Shown here in pieces: positions 21,720 to 33,195 of a stretch of 64,000 bases of DNA. Source of the DNA: Tolypeutes matacus (lineage: Eukaryota > Chordata > Mammalia > Cingulata > Chlamyphoridae); assembly GCA_026826555.1 (NCBI GenBank), contig JAKSZT010054334.1, positions 29,286,972 to 29,350,971 of the forward strand, written 5' to 3'. Position 1 is the first letter of the stretch. Each line of letters begins with the position of its first letter. The notes beneath the pieces were generated by a model. The model had not been told where the DNA came from and made no database searches. It saw only the letters and a program-made list of their open reading frames with translations. The position numbers and the translations under genes are program-made.

Positions 21720-22735
21720 TTAGAAATGCGCACAGGTCCATCCGGTCCTTGCCACAGCCAGTGTCTGAGTCTTTATTGTGAATGTCCCAGGCAGAGGGCT
21801 GTGTCTCTTCTGCAAGGAAGAATTGAGGCTGAAGGGTTCCAGTAACAGGATAGAGGACACAATTTCTGCTCTTGCCTCTTCTTCAGCTTAACTGAAGAGG
21901 AGTTTGGGGAAACAACACATCAGAATTACATAAAATCACAAACTGTTATGATTGTACCTATCACTCTCCCCTCTCTGTGAGTTCCCCCTTCCGGCTGGCT
22001 TTTAAATGGTGGACCTCATCAGACCCAGGAGAAGTAGAAGGGAACTGTGTATTGCCTGGAGAGGAAGATCTGATGACAATATAATACCTTTTGTTAAATA
22101 ATGAAGTATGAAAATGCATTAAACAAGTATTTTGCTATTGGATCTACTATATAATGTGGTTTTTTTTTCAATTGGCAACTATCTGAGGTTGCAGGATGCA
22201 GTTCCAGCTTGTGTAGTTCTGAGAAAGAATTTCCAAGATGGGGTTTTGATGTATCCCTCCCTCTCCCCTGCTTATTCTAAAAGAGGTGAGAATTAGTTAA
22301 ATGCCTCCATGAAGAAAATGGAGCAATTGAAAACTGATAAAAGTTTGAGCCTAATTACCTCCAAGCTTACATTCAGAACAGAAAAACTTGCAACGTCAAA
22401 TCCTTTAAACCCCAGTAATATTTTGGCCTATTACAAATAAATGAAAGTTTATCCTCCTACTTTCAAGAAAGTTTTAATTGGAATTCTTTCAATTTCCCCT
22501 CCTAACTTGCCCAATTTATCAGTGAGTGAATAACTCCTTATTTTGACTTAACAACTAGGAAAACTCACCTGTGTGCAAACAGCCCCCCTCATCTCCAGAT
22601 CACCCAAACCAGAATAATCGCCTGCCTTTTATACCTGCCTGGTGCACCTGAGAGCAGAGGAAGTTATGGTCTCTCCATCTCAAAGCAGAGTTCAGCAAAT
22701 CATGCTAATTTAGTTCTATAGGTATTTACTGTACT
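21720..22735. other. Intergenic, no recognised feature
   Basis: No gene, RNA gene or clear repeat was recognised. Confidence 0.45.
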
Positions 22736-22976
22736 TATTTTTTTAAAAAAGAATTTATTGAAGTGTATCATTCATACATGAACATACATAAACTATAAGT
22801 GTTCAGTAAACATCATGAACTTACAAAACAAACATGAACAACATCACACAGGGATCCCACACATCACTGCCCCCCCCCAAACACCCTGCATTGTTGTGAA
22901 ACATTTGTTAACAAATCATGAAAGAGCATCGTCAAAGTATTACTACTAACTATAGTCCGTATCTTCCCTATAGATT

Positions 22977-24106
22977 TTTTTAAAGGATTTGTTTATTTAT
23001 TTATTTACTTTTATCCATTTTTAACCCCTGTATTAGTCAGGGTTCTCTCAGGAAACAGAATCAACAGGAGATATCTGTCAATAATATGAGATTTTAAAAG
23101 AGTCTCATGTGACTGTGGGGATGCACAAGTCCAGGTTCCACAGGCAGGCTGCAAACCAGGGGCTCCAATGAAAGTCTGATGAAAGGTCCTTGATGAGTTT
23201 CTGGGAGAAGCTGGCTGTCCAATGACGAGCTGGGAAATTCTCTCTGAATGCTGAAATCACTTCCCCTTTTAAGGCATTCAACTGATTGGATAAAAGTATC
23301 ACCCATTGATGATGCAGTCTCCCTGATTGATGCAGATGTAATCAGCCATCCATGCAGTAAACTCACTGGTGATCGAAGTCCATAAATGCTCTTGTATTAC
23401 AGTTAGCCCAGTGCTTGCTGGACCAAACACCTGGACACAATTACTTGGCTGAGTTGACACATTAGCCTAACCATCACACCTCCCACCCCGTTTTTGCTGT
23501 TTCTGTGTCCATTCTCTGTGTCCGTTTCCTGCCCTCTCTTCTCATCCTTTTCCTCCTGTCTTCACTTGGATTCGATCCTCAGAATCTCCGATGTGGGAGA
23601 GGCGTTCTACCACCTGTGCTACCTTAGTTCCTGGTTTTTCAGTGCATCTTGTCTTGGCTCTCCCTTGTGTCACTCTCCTGTTACATCATCATCTTGCTGC
23701 ATGGTTCATGGGACCTAGTGGCGCACCTGCAGACAGGGCCTGACAGCTCACCCGCTCATGGGGCCTGGCAGCATACCTGTGGGCAAGGCCTGGCGGCTCA
23801 CCTGCACATGGGACCTGGTGGCCCACGCACCTTGTATATTTTTCTTTTTTTAATTTTTACTGGGAGGTTCCGGGGGTCGAACCCAGGTCCCTCCATATGG
23901 GAGATGGATGCTCAACCACACGAGCCACATCCGCCCCCCTGCTATATCTCTTAAGGTTGACCAAAGATACCCAAAGTTACAGGCATTTCACATACAGGAT
24001 AGTCATATAATAAATCAGGCTTGATTTATCACCAGCATTCTAAAAACCAGACCTAGGGAGAAAAACCGGATCTGGGGACATATGCATGGTTTCTAATATA
24101 GTGAAT
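22977..24106 (-). mobile_element. Composite DAS-type SINE with 169-bp 5' module (copy 2)
   Basis: The architecture matches 6229-6838: T-rich end and ATTT repeats (22975-23020), the GTTTTTGCTGTTTCTGTGTCC body (from about 23487), and a tRNA-like head at about 23865-23937 that keeps both boxes (GGATGTGGCTCGTGTGGTTG on the minus strand). The 169-bp module is at 23938-24106. An ERVL-type LTR at 23029-23478 interrupts the tail. The junction between module and tRNA head is the same as in copy 1. I see no convincing duplication here. Confidence 0.75.
23029..23478 (-). mobile_element. ERVL-type solo LTR (MLT2-like) inside a SINE
   Basis: The segment is bounded TGTATTAG...CCATCACA. The left edge reads TATTAGTCAGGGTTCTCTC, the right edge on the minus strand TGTGATGGTTAGGCTAATG, and it contains the block TTCAACTGATTGGATAAAAG. 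It is related to 7487-7951. The immediate flanks ACCCC and CCTCC are C-rich and only loosely similar. Confidence 0.65.
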
Positions 24107-24409
24107 GTTTAGCCTACCCTGATTATCAAAAAATCAGGTCATTGAGAATATTCGCAATGTACTTATTTATTTTAAGGAAACTATTTCAGGGTCCTTAAGC
24201 TCCACAGATCTGTCAGGACTAAAGAAATAAGGGGAAAACCAATTAGCGTGTACAAGAGTGAGCCTCTATTTATAATTTAAATAAAAACCACTTGTTTCTA
24301 TACAGTTTGATTATAGTAGTTGCTACTTAGAGTCAACTAAACGTGATTGGTTGGGTTACCAACTCTGTGGTTGGACCCATGAGAAGATTTCAATGAGATA
24401 TTGATGACA

Positions 24410-24640
24410 ATAATGACTGATGTTTATTGAATTCCAGGCTTTACATGTAATATTGCTTTCAAACTTCATAGTGATTTTATGAGGTAGATACTGTTATTAC
24501 CTTCATTTTGTTAATGAGGACATACAAGCTGAGAGAGCTAAGGTAACTTGCCAAAGTTCACACAGCTATTAAGTGGCAGAGCCAGAACTTGAACTAGATC
24601 TTTCTGACTGCAAAGCTCAGCTCTTAACTTCAATTCTCTA
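24410..24640 (+). repeat. MIR SINE, nearly complete
   Basis: It follows MIR in order: TTTATGAGGTAGATACTG, GAGAGAGCTAAGGTAACTTG, CCAAAGTTCACACAGCTATT, AAGTGGCAGAGCCAGAACTT, GAACTAGATCTTTCTGACT. Confidence 0.85.
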
Positions 24641-24795
24641 CTGCACTCATAGAATTTGCTATCTGGTAAGTGGAGAAAAAGTATGTAAACAGCTAATTGT
24701 GTAAGGCAGGTCATGGCAAGTGACAAAATACATGTGCAGACAAAATTATGTGGGACATGGTGGAGGAAAAAACTAATCCTGGGAGGCATAGCATG

Positions 24796-25260
24796 TGTAC
24801 TAGTTTGGGACTGTATACACCCAGGAAGTCATGTTCTTAAAGCTGGTCTATTCCTGTGGGTGTGAACCTATTGTGAGTGGGATCTTTTGATGAAATTACT
24901 TCAGTTACAGGCCTTTTGATGGGGTTAGTTCAATTAAGGCATGACTCAGAGTGGATCTTAATCCTTTTACCTGGAGTCCTTTATAAATGGGATGAATATG
25001 GAGAGAGAGCCACAGAAGCAGGAAGCTGAAGGCAAGAGGAGAAGGGAAAGCCCAGCAGATGCTGCCTTGTGCCTTGCCATGTGACAGAGGAGTCCAGAAT
25101 TGCCAGCAGCCGGTCTTTGCGGAGAAAGTATAGCCTGATGATGCCTTGATTTGGACATTTTCACAGCCTCAGAACTGTAGGGTTGTAAGCCAATAAATTG
25201 CCATTGTAAAAGCTGACCATTTCTGGTGTACTGCTTTCAGCAGCCTAGCAGACTAAAACA
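24796..25260 (+). mobile_element. Solo MaLR LTR (xenarthran-type), perfect 5-bp TSD
   Basis: This 465-bp LTR starts TGTACTAG and ends ACTAAAACA. Perfect GCATG duplications flank it (24791-24795 and 25261-25265), as expected for ERVL/MaLR integration. TATAAA is at 24982-24987 and AATAAA at 25192-25197, so transcription is on the + strand. It is the best-preserved of three related copies in the window. Recombination between two LTRs would have removed the internal part. Confidence 0.85.
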
Positions 25261-25265
25261 GCATG

Positions 25266-26340
25266 ATTGCCAGTTGCTCACCTAATAGCCATTGTTCTTT
25301 CAGAGTAAGAGAACTCTGTTTTGTTTGCTGGTGCATTGCTTCTGAATATAGACTATGAACCTAGCCTCCCTTGCAGCTAGACGGCAGTGCATCTAGTGTA
25401 TTTGATGCCCAGAGTAGATCATATTTTAGCACCCATCTTCTATCAAGGAAATTATTTTCAGTAATAATTGTGAAATGAAACAAATAATAATGACCGGAAA
25501 AGAAACACAAACAGTGAATACTTTTTTTAATTAACTTTGTGTATTTAATCATATCAGTCCAAAAATAAACAAATGTTCCTGAAGAAAGAGAAAAACAAAG
25601 GATTAATACTTCAAATCTTGTTAATAAGTTTTTTTGAAAAAAGGAAAAATTATTGGCCTGGGATAGTAATGGATAATAGCATTACAACAGCTAATAAAAG
25701 ACTTTTAATAAAACTAAAACATTTGCAAAAATATAAATTATGCAACTATAAGTTGATCCCTGAAATCATTTTATTTTTTGAATTTGCTCTTTAATTGTAA
25801 AACAATTAACAATTAAAAAAGAAGAAAATATTTTACTTAAAATTTTTATCCTAATTAAGTAAAATTAAGTAAAATATTTCATGCATGCATTAAAATTTGC
25901 AGTCACCAAACTAGAACAAGACATCTCACCGTTTGTGTTCTGTTTTGTTTTGAATTTAAACACACACAAAACCTTAAAGCAGTTACATAGCATGAAAGAA
26001 TCAAAGTAAAGTTCTCTTTACAGCACCATCATCATTCACTTAGAATATGCTGTTTAAATATGGGAATTTGTAGCATCACAGGATTTGGAAACACAAACTG
26101 TGCCAAAGTTAAATAATAAATAAAATTAAAAAAATAATAAAGAAGTCCTAGTTTGAAACTTACATATGTATTATTAAAATGCAACAATATTCATAGTATT
26201 AAGAACTTAGACCACCAACAAAATATTTCCTCAGGGAGGAGTATTTTACCACTGAATAGTTTGGAATTACTGGTGGTGGTAACAGTGAAAAGCAGACTGA
26301 CTTTAAGATAGTGTATTACTTTTTAATAAGTTCTCTACAG
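25266..26340. other. Intergenic, AT-rich, no recognised feature
   Basis: This is strongly AT-rich, with short A-rich runs but no clear repeat boundaries. Open stretches are short and compositionally random. Confidence 0.45.
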
Positions 26341-26344
26341 ATAA

Positions 26345-27395
26345 TGCACCTCATTACTGTTTGTACCCAAGGTGGGCTGTGCCCATTTGCCTCATCCTTG
26401 CTATGCAACTGCAGCTAATATAGCCACGTGACTAACTTTTGGCCAGAGAGATTTAAGTGAACGAATTGTGTGGGATTTCTGCGAAGTCAGTTTACAGGCA
26501 CCTGAACTAGCTTTCTTTCTTCCTTTCTGCATTTTCCGAGATGGATGTGATGTCTTGAGCTTCAGCAGCCTTGGTGGACCATGAAGGGAACTTGAGGATG
26601 GAACTAGTGATAAGGTGGCATAAATAAATAGAGAACCTGGGTCCCTGACTGTGGCAGACACACACTAAGGTGATCCCCGATGAATCATGCCCTTATGTAA
26701 TTGCCTCTCTTAGAGTGGGTTCAAAATCTGTGATTTGCTTTTTAATCCATAGAATATGGCAAAGAAGAAGGGATATCACTCTCATTATTATGTTACATTA
26801 TATAGCATAGGTGAAGATTTTTCAAATGTAATTAAACAGTTGACTGTGATTTAATCAAATGGGAGATTTTCCTAGGTATGCCTGACCTAGCTGGAGAACC
26901 TTTAAAAGAAGCCCTAAGCTGTTTCTAAATTCAGAGACCCCAAGCAGCAGACACTTGTTTTCTCTGTTGCTAGCTTTGAAGACTCAATATTCCATGAATT
27001 CTAAAGCTACAAGGAAATGGATTCTGCCAATCACCTGAGGGTGCTTAGAAGGAAATTTCCCCCTGTTGGGCCTCCAGATGAGAATTCAGCCCAACCAACA
27101 CCTTGATCACAGCTTTGTGAGACTGAGTAGAAGACCCAGTTAAGTCATACCTGAACTCCTGACCCATGGAAATGGTGAGATAATTAATGTGAGTTGTTTA
27201 AGCCTTCTAGTTTTTGCTACTTTTTATGCAACATAGAAAATTAATACATTGATGTCCACGGAGTTGCCATAACAGCCCAGAAATGCTGATCTCCAGGCTT
27301 CTTTCATGTAAGCAATAAAACTTTTTTTCTCTTCTTTAAGCCATTGTGATTTTGGGTTTTCATTTATAGGGAACTGAACCTAACTTGTAATCCAG
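26345..27395 (+). repeat. Ancient LTR-like repeat split by MLT1
   Basis: The left part (to 26650) contains ATATAGCCACGTGACTAAC, TTTTGGCCAGAGAGATTTAAG and GAGAACCTGGGTCCCTGACT. The right part (from 27250) continues GGAGTTGCCATAACAGCCC, TAAGCAATAAAAC and TTTAAGCCATTGTGATTTTG. This is a common mammalian repeat whose family I cannot name. The MLT1 between them explains the split. Confidence 0.5.
26651..27249 (+). mobile_element. MLT1-type MaLR LTR
   Basis: It starts TGTGGCAGAC and ends TTAATACA. It contains TTTAATCCATAGAATATGGC, CTGACCCATGGAAATGGTG and AGTTGTTTAAGCCTTCTAG, the usual MLT1 text. Flanks CTGAC and TTGAT are at best an eroded duplication. Confidence 0.68.
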
Positions 27396-27464
27396 AGTTA
27401 ATAATTAACAAATAATTATGATTACTAAACCATTATATGGATGCTTTTTCTTATTTTTCCAGTA

Positions 27465-27787
27465 TATTATAGAATAGCCTCACCCTTGTGTACACTCGCT
27501 ATTTGATGATTATTCTAAACGGGACTCACCCCTGTTTATGGTTAGTCTAGACTAGCCTCACCCTTGTGTATACTTTTTAGTGTGATGGTAATCACTCCAC
27601 CCTCCCCTGTGTGAATGCATAAAAACTGTAAAATCCTAAAAATCAGAGAGGCAGTTTTGGGCCATCAGGTTACTGTTCTCCTTTGCTTGCACAAACAAAT
27701 AAACTTTCTCCCTTTGAAACACTGGTATCTTAGGTGTTGGTTTTGAAAGTGCATCGGGAGGAAAGAACCTGCTTTTGCTCGGTATCA
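27465..27787 (+). mobile_element. ERV1-like LTR with repeated U3 block
   Basis: There is a direct repeat TAGCCTCACCCTTGTGTA (about 27475 and 27555) with further CCTCACC-like copies between. Then come a GCATAAAAACTG promoter-like stretch (about 27616) and AATAAA at 27698-27703. The end is GGTATCA. The layout fits a gammaretrovirus-like LTR. The left edge is uncertain. Confidence 0.5.
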
Positions 27788-27879
27788 ACCATAACTGATT
27801 CACAGAGTAATGAGGAAGGATTTATGAGTCATTTTTTATTGATCTTGCAAAGTGGATACAATTTCAAAAGGTGGAAACT

Positions 27880-28140
27880 GGAGTGGCTGAAGGTAAAAAA
27901 TAATTTTCAAGAGAATGAGGCACAATGAATAAGGGGAAGTACTGGGTGTTTTGAAGGAAAAAAAAAAGAATAGTTTGGTTTCACCAGATTGAGTGAGAGG
28001 AGGCTGGAAAGGCAGATTAACGCCACATCACAAATCCAAAAGAGCTTGGAGATTGTTTTGTAAGCAATGGAGAGTGATGGAGATTTTCTGACCGGTATGG
28101 TAGCATGAGCAGAGCTGTGCCTCAGTTTAAAAAGGCATTA
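27880..28140 (-). repeat. L2 LINE fragment
   Basis: Reverse-complement L2-like text: GGCTGGAAAGGCAG, GCTTGGAGATTGTTTTG, GCAATGGAGAGTGATGGAG, GGTAGCATGAGCAGAGCTG. Confidence 0.45.
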
Positions 28141-28144
28141 TGAA

Positions 28145-29285
28145 TCAGTGTTCTTTAGGTTGCCTCAGAGATATTCATGGGAAGAACACTGTGGAAGAGG
28201 ACCAGGAGCCTGTGCAGGCTAGGGACCACGGGCACCAGAAGGAAGGATGCTCGCCGCAAGGTCTCATTCCCCACTCAGCTCCCTTGTTTGACTTCATTCC
28301 CTTCTGTAGTAAGTTTCTTTTGGGGGTAGACCTGTCCCCTTATGGCTGCTCACCAAAAGGGAAAGAGGGCACTACCCTGCCAGCTCCAGCTAAAGATCTC
28401 ACTGCTGGAAGCTGCATGCTGTCTGGACAACCTTGGAAAAATCCCAAGTGTCAAGGGGCAGAAGTGGTGATCAGCCTGGCCTGGGTGTGTGGGGGTGCAG
28501 TGGGGGTGGTATCCGCTACTAGGAAAAGGAGCCTGGGGTATAAAAACAAAGCAGTTACAGGTACCACGTGAATTTCACAATTCTGCCTATTCATATCAGG
28601 ACATCAAAGACAGAAGGCACAGTCAAATGGTTATATCTCTGATAAGGGAATAAAACTTTAGATTTACATTTAATTTAGGAATTGAAGTATGCACAAAGGA
28701 TTATTCAGTTTTTCTAATTAGTTCTCTTTACCATTATCAATGGCAACCAAACCATAAGCTATGTAACCAAACCTAGTTTCCACTATAAAAGGCTTTTAAT
28801 CCTAAATTATATATTTATTCCATGTCCAAAGTGTGTAAAATACTGTGATATAATTACAACATCCATCATGGGAACAAAAGAGAATTTTAGGGTAGCTATT
28901 TACAGGTAGTTCCAAATTGTTGAGCTAATCTCAATGTAACACTCACTTTATGTTTAAGAAAGTAGCACTCTTTTGCTCAATTGTATTAGTAGATTTAAAT
29001 AAGTAATTGTTAAATAAAATTTCAGGCCACCTAAGAAACATGCTACTTTAACCCGCACATTTTACTAAACATACTTTTGGCATCTGTGAGATGCTTAGAA
29101 TGTTTAGGATCTTTTCTGAGTTCTTGGATATATTGATACATTTTTATTTGGAAATACTCAAGTTCATAAAGGTGACTCAAAATCTGCAATTGACATGATA
29201 AACCTTACCTTGGAACTTAAAGATGCCAGCATTTTAAATGCTCAAGTACATGTTTTAAACTACAGCTGAAATACTTTCTGGAAGG
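28145..29285. other. Intergenic, no recognised gene
   Basis: An open frame at 28140-28571 (143 codons, +) has no recognisable domain, starts inside L2-like sequence and has no flanking splice or poly(A) logic that I can see. I treat it as chance. The rest is AT-rich unique-looking DNA. Confidence 0.45.
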
Positions 29286-29296
29286 GTTCCAGACAG

Positions 29297-29340
29297 TGCC
29301 CTGGTGGGCGCAGGTGATGCTTTTTACCACTAGGTGGTAG
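29297..29340. promoter_or_regulatory. Pair of CTCF-like motifs
   Basis: GCGCCCACCAGGGCAC (complement of 29297-29312) and ACCACTAGGTGGTAG (29326-29340) both resemble the CTCF core CCACNAGRKGGC. The second is near-palindromic. Two motifs within 45 bp of otherwise AT-rich DNA stand out. There is no occupancy evidence. Confidence 0.35.
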
Positions 29341-29989
29341 TCTTCCCCATCACAAAGAATCTATACTCAGAAGCACTGTTGATGCAAAACCAACCAAGTT
29401 CTTTATATCCTATTATTTAAACACAAGACACTTTAGCTCGTGTATTTACTAGTTATTGAGTATTTACAGTATTTTGAAAATGACTGGCTAAGTAGTCAAC
29501 ACTTTAGAAAGTGAAATTTCTATCTGCATTTGGTACCATCTCAAAGCACATTTCAGCAAACTAAAGAAAGACTATCAATACCCCTATTTCCCATTACTTC
29601 TTATTTATCTAAGGAAGCTATAAGAATATAATCTAATTAAAAAGACAGCTGACATGCTCATCATTTTACATATTGTAGTATCTTAACAAAAGTCTAAGGT
29701 ATTATGTGTTACTAATCACTCCAAAGGTCTTATTGATATATTGTACATCTATGAAGGAGGAAAGTGTGTGGAATCTGCCTACATAGCCTTGTGCTAATTG
29801 CTTTTGATAGATGGTAAGCAGCTGAGAGATAGAAATCTCTGTTTAACTTGCCTAGTTGCATTTCTACCACCCACTGCTTGTGATTACATAGTAAACATTT
29901 TTGAAGATGAAAAGGACATAAGCCACCCTCATATTTATATCCACTGGGCTCATTTGAGAAGAGATTTAAACATTTTCCTAAAGCATCTT

Positions 29990-30197
29990 TTTTTTTTGAG
30001 GTACCAGGGCCAGAGATTGAAACTGGGACCTCATATGTGGGAAGCCTGTGCTCAACCATTGAGCTACACCAGCTCCCCAGAGCTGGTTTTTTCATTTGTT
30101 TGTTGTTTGTTTTGTTTTTAGGAGGTAGCGGGGATTGAACCTGGGACCTTGTACATGGGATGCAGGTGCTCAACAACTTGAGCTACATCCACTCCCT
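29990..30197 (-). mobile_element. Two DAS-type SINEs in tandem, minus strand
   Basis: The first unit (about 29990-30080) and the second (about 30095-30197) each end, on the minus strand, in a tRNA-like head. The heads read GGGAGCTGGTGTAGCTCAAT and GGGAGTGGATGTAGCTCAAG, with B-boxes of the GGTTCAATCCCC type, and each has its own T-rich tail at left. The second may have inserted beside the first, or they moved as a dimer. Confidence 0.8.
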
Positions 30198-30199
30198 GG

Positions 30200-31985
30200 C
30201 GTCTGATTTAAAACGCAGCAAATCTAAATATTGAAACTTAAAAAATTTCTCTCCCCAGTGGATAAAAACATGGGGTAGGAAATAATTAAAAGCTAAGCAA
30301 ATTGTGACTTAAAAATCAAAACGAGCCAACTGGGCAAATTAGATGCTTGGGACACATGCATTTACTTCTTCCCTCAAATTCACCCATCCAGTTTAGTTGT
30401 TCATTCACTGACATGTTTATTAATTTTTTCACTCAACAATTGTTTATTGAGCAACTTCATGTATTTCAGATACAAAGTGAAATGAAAAGGCCTCTATTCT
30501 GTGGAAATTTAGAGAATAGGGTGGAGTGGAACTGATGAGAAGGGACAGTCAGACATGTAAACAGAAAATTGGCTCAGTGATAGCTCATGGAATCATCTTT
30601 ACTTTGAGCATGAAGACAGATATGAATATAAGATTATCTTGGTGATGTAAACACACCTTTAAGCTAGGTGGACAAAAATGTTCGACTATCTGAACCTGCT
30701 GATGGCTCTTCTGTCTACTGCCTGCTAGCTCTGCAAGTAGATTGCTCACACCTGCCTGTCTTGTTATGTCATTGCAGCTAGATATGGCCACTTGACTAAT
30801 TTTGGCCAAAGAGACTGAAGTGAAAGCGTTGTATGGGCCTCTAGGACTGGTGAGTTGCCAGGTGCTGCCTGCGTCTTCTAGGCCATCAGCACCTGAGTGT
30901 TGATGTGTGCCCTCTGGGACAACCTTCTACTTTTCTCCTCATTGGGTCAAGAGAAGCTGGGAATCAAATCAACCCTCGCTTTTTGTTCACTCATATCTGT
31001 TGAGTCTAGTTGCCTTGTTAAGTTCTGATTATAGGAACAAGACTCTGCTTTTTGTTCTAACTTTGGAAGTAGGAAACTACTCTGTAGCCAGACAGAAACT
31101 GTTGAAATAACAGAATGACTGAATCTAGAGATTCATATTCTTCCATACAAGCAAGAATGCAAGTCACCAAGAAAGGCTGAAAGAGAATTTAAATGGAAGA
31201 AATATTGATTAATCCAGGAGAAGCTGAAAAGGCTGTGCTCTCACAGTGGACTCAGCTGCAGGATCCAGGTAGCATATATTGTTAGTAAACGAGGCTAAAG
31301 GGATACTGAGATAGAACAACAGTAAAGACAAGAGGTGGGAAGCCATGGTCCCATTATCCTCTCTTGGTTAGAAGCCCCAGTATATGCTCTGTTGGCTCCC
31401 TGAACTTCTCCTTTGGGAAGAAAGGCATATTGAAGAGTAACCCAGTGTCTTTAAGTGCTGTTTTGAGATGGCCTCTCTCATCTCTTCATTTCCTTCCTTG
31501 CCAAGCTGGCTTGGACCCATTCCCTCATTTTAATTGCTTCCTTGCTTACACCTTCAACTCCCTCCCTGGGTAAATCCAACTTTGTGGCTTCACCTGAGTA
31601 GCTGAAAATGGCTGGAAGAAAAAAACAAAACAAATGTCTTCTGATGTTCCTGTATAGCGGGCATTGACATTGCTTTATCCTGCTGATAGGACAAAAGAGA
31701 GTTCATTCACTACTTCTCTTGAATGAACATCTGGAGGCAGAACCTTTAAATACCCAACACATGCTAATTGTCATCTAACTAGATGGAGAAATATTCTTCT
31801 TAAATATATATATATAAAAGACAGTGGTTATTTGGAACTTATAACATCAAATAAGTGATTATGTCAGTATTTTTGGAGGTATTCAGTTTAAGTAGGTTGA
31901 ATATGCATTTACTGTTTTGTTCATTATATTCTTTTTCTTAGCATGTATGTGGTAAAAGGAAAAATTTAACAGGGCCCAGGTTTTC
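30200..31985. other. Intergenic, mostly unrecognised
   Basis: A fragment near 30775-30830 (ATATGGCCACTTGACTAATT) is kin to the ancient repeat at 26345. A short AT dinucleotide run sits at 31803-31816. No gene was seen. Confidence 0.45.
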
Positions 31986-31989
31986 TTAG

Positions 31990-32195
31990 TCAAGTTCATT
32001 CATTCATTCAACCAATTTATTAAGTTCATATTATCATTGTGATAAACATAGAGTTTTAAAATTTATTTTAAAATTTGTTTAATGCCTGTGTCATCTGCTC
32101 AGGATAGGAACTCTGTCTACCTTAGTCACTGCTTCTATCCCCAGACCCAACACAGTGCCTTACACATGAGAGACGCTCAGCAAATGGAGATAGCT
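31990..32195. repeat. L2 fragments in both orientations
   Basis: TTCATTCATTCATTCAACC (minus-type L2 end) is followed by CCCAGACCCAACACAGTGCC and GAGACGCTCAGCAAATG (plus-type L2 end). Confidence 0.5.
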
Positions 32196-32485
32196 ACTTC
32201 CACTAGCCAAAAGAGAATCCCTGAATACTTAGCACAATTTAGGTTGGGTCAATATAACTTCTAGTTAGACAGCTAGAAGAGTCAGAAGGATGATGGAAAT
32301 TGTTTCAGGAAAGGGATCAGATAATCCAAATATGTAAAAAATTCTTAACCATGGAACAACTATCCCACTGTCTTTGGGGTATATTAAGGACACCTGGCCT
32401 TATATAAAATTGGGTAGGATAAGGTTAAACTTTGGAATTGTTACAATGGCACATTGGGACAATTCCTGAAATTTTTAGCATTTTC

Positions 32486-32590
32486 AGAAAAAAGGAAAAA
32501 AAAGGGGGGGGGTGGGGCACTGGTATATCTCAGTGTTTGAATGCCTGATTCTATCCCTGGTACCTCCTAAAAAGGAAATGAGGGAAAAAA
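32486..32590 (+). mobile_element. DAS-type SINE, decayed
   Basis: GGCACTGGTATATCTCAGTG keeps the A-box. The B-box region has decayed (GATTCTATCCCTGG). The flanks AGCATTTTC (32477-32485 and 32591-32599) match exactly. Confidence 0.65.
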
Positions 32591-32599
32591 AGCATTTTC

Positions 32600-33195
32600 T
32601 TTCCATCTTTAATATCTCTATATCTCTATGGATGAGATGCTTATAAACAATTATGAATGCAGGGTGATGATCCTTTTGGGGAATGGAGGTAAGGGTAAAT
32701 AATTAGAGCGCTGATAAAAGTCTGATTGCTTCAATTTTTATCCAGCATAAGGATGAAATAATATAAGATTTTGGTATAAAATCAATTTGCACAATGAAAG
32801 TATTTAAATTATATGAATTGGTGCTCTGTTATTTGATAGGTTTTTACTTATACTATAAAACATTTAGACAATTAGATTAGTAAATGTTTACTTGTTACAT
32901 TTATACATTTGGATTTATTTAAATAAGTGAATAAAACTGATAATAAAACACTTTGGAAATGTTTGATAATAACAAGGGTATTGCCCCTACATTTAATCAA
33001 AGATTTTACAGGAAAAACTATGCCATTTTTTTTTTCTCCAAATCTGCTAATCACTGAGTATTTGGGCATCTAAGCGATGGCTGGTCCGATGTTTGGCACA
33101 GATCCTGACACCTAGGGAGTGTATAAGACACTATGTTCTCTAATATGAAATGTGTTAACTTGTTAACTCAAATTTTGATCTCAGTAAAGGGAAAA
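32600..33195. other. Intergenic, no recognised feature
   Basis: AT-rich sequence; nothing supportable. Confidence 0.45.

Larger units (their letters stand above)
22738..24155 (-). mobile_element. L1 3' UTR fragment hosting a nested SINE and LTR
   Basis: The left part (22738-22976) starts with a T-run. It then has text related to the small insert at 61310-61415 (ATCATTCATACATGAACATAC, ATAAGTGTTCAGTAAA), typical of an L1 3' end on the minus strand. The tail piece 24107-24155 ends before TGTACTTATTTATTTT, which repeats TGTACTTATTTTTTT before 22743. This suggests one insertion whose duplication flanks the entire block. Confidence 0.55.

Noticed and set aside
28140..28571. 143-codon open frame on the + strand
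   Set aside because: No known domain, no biased codon use, no splice or poly(A) context, and it starts in L2-like sequence.
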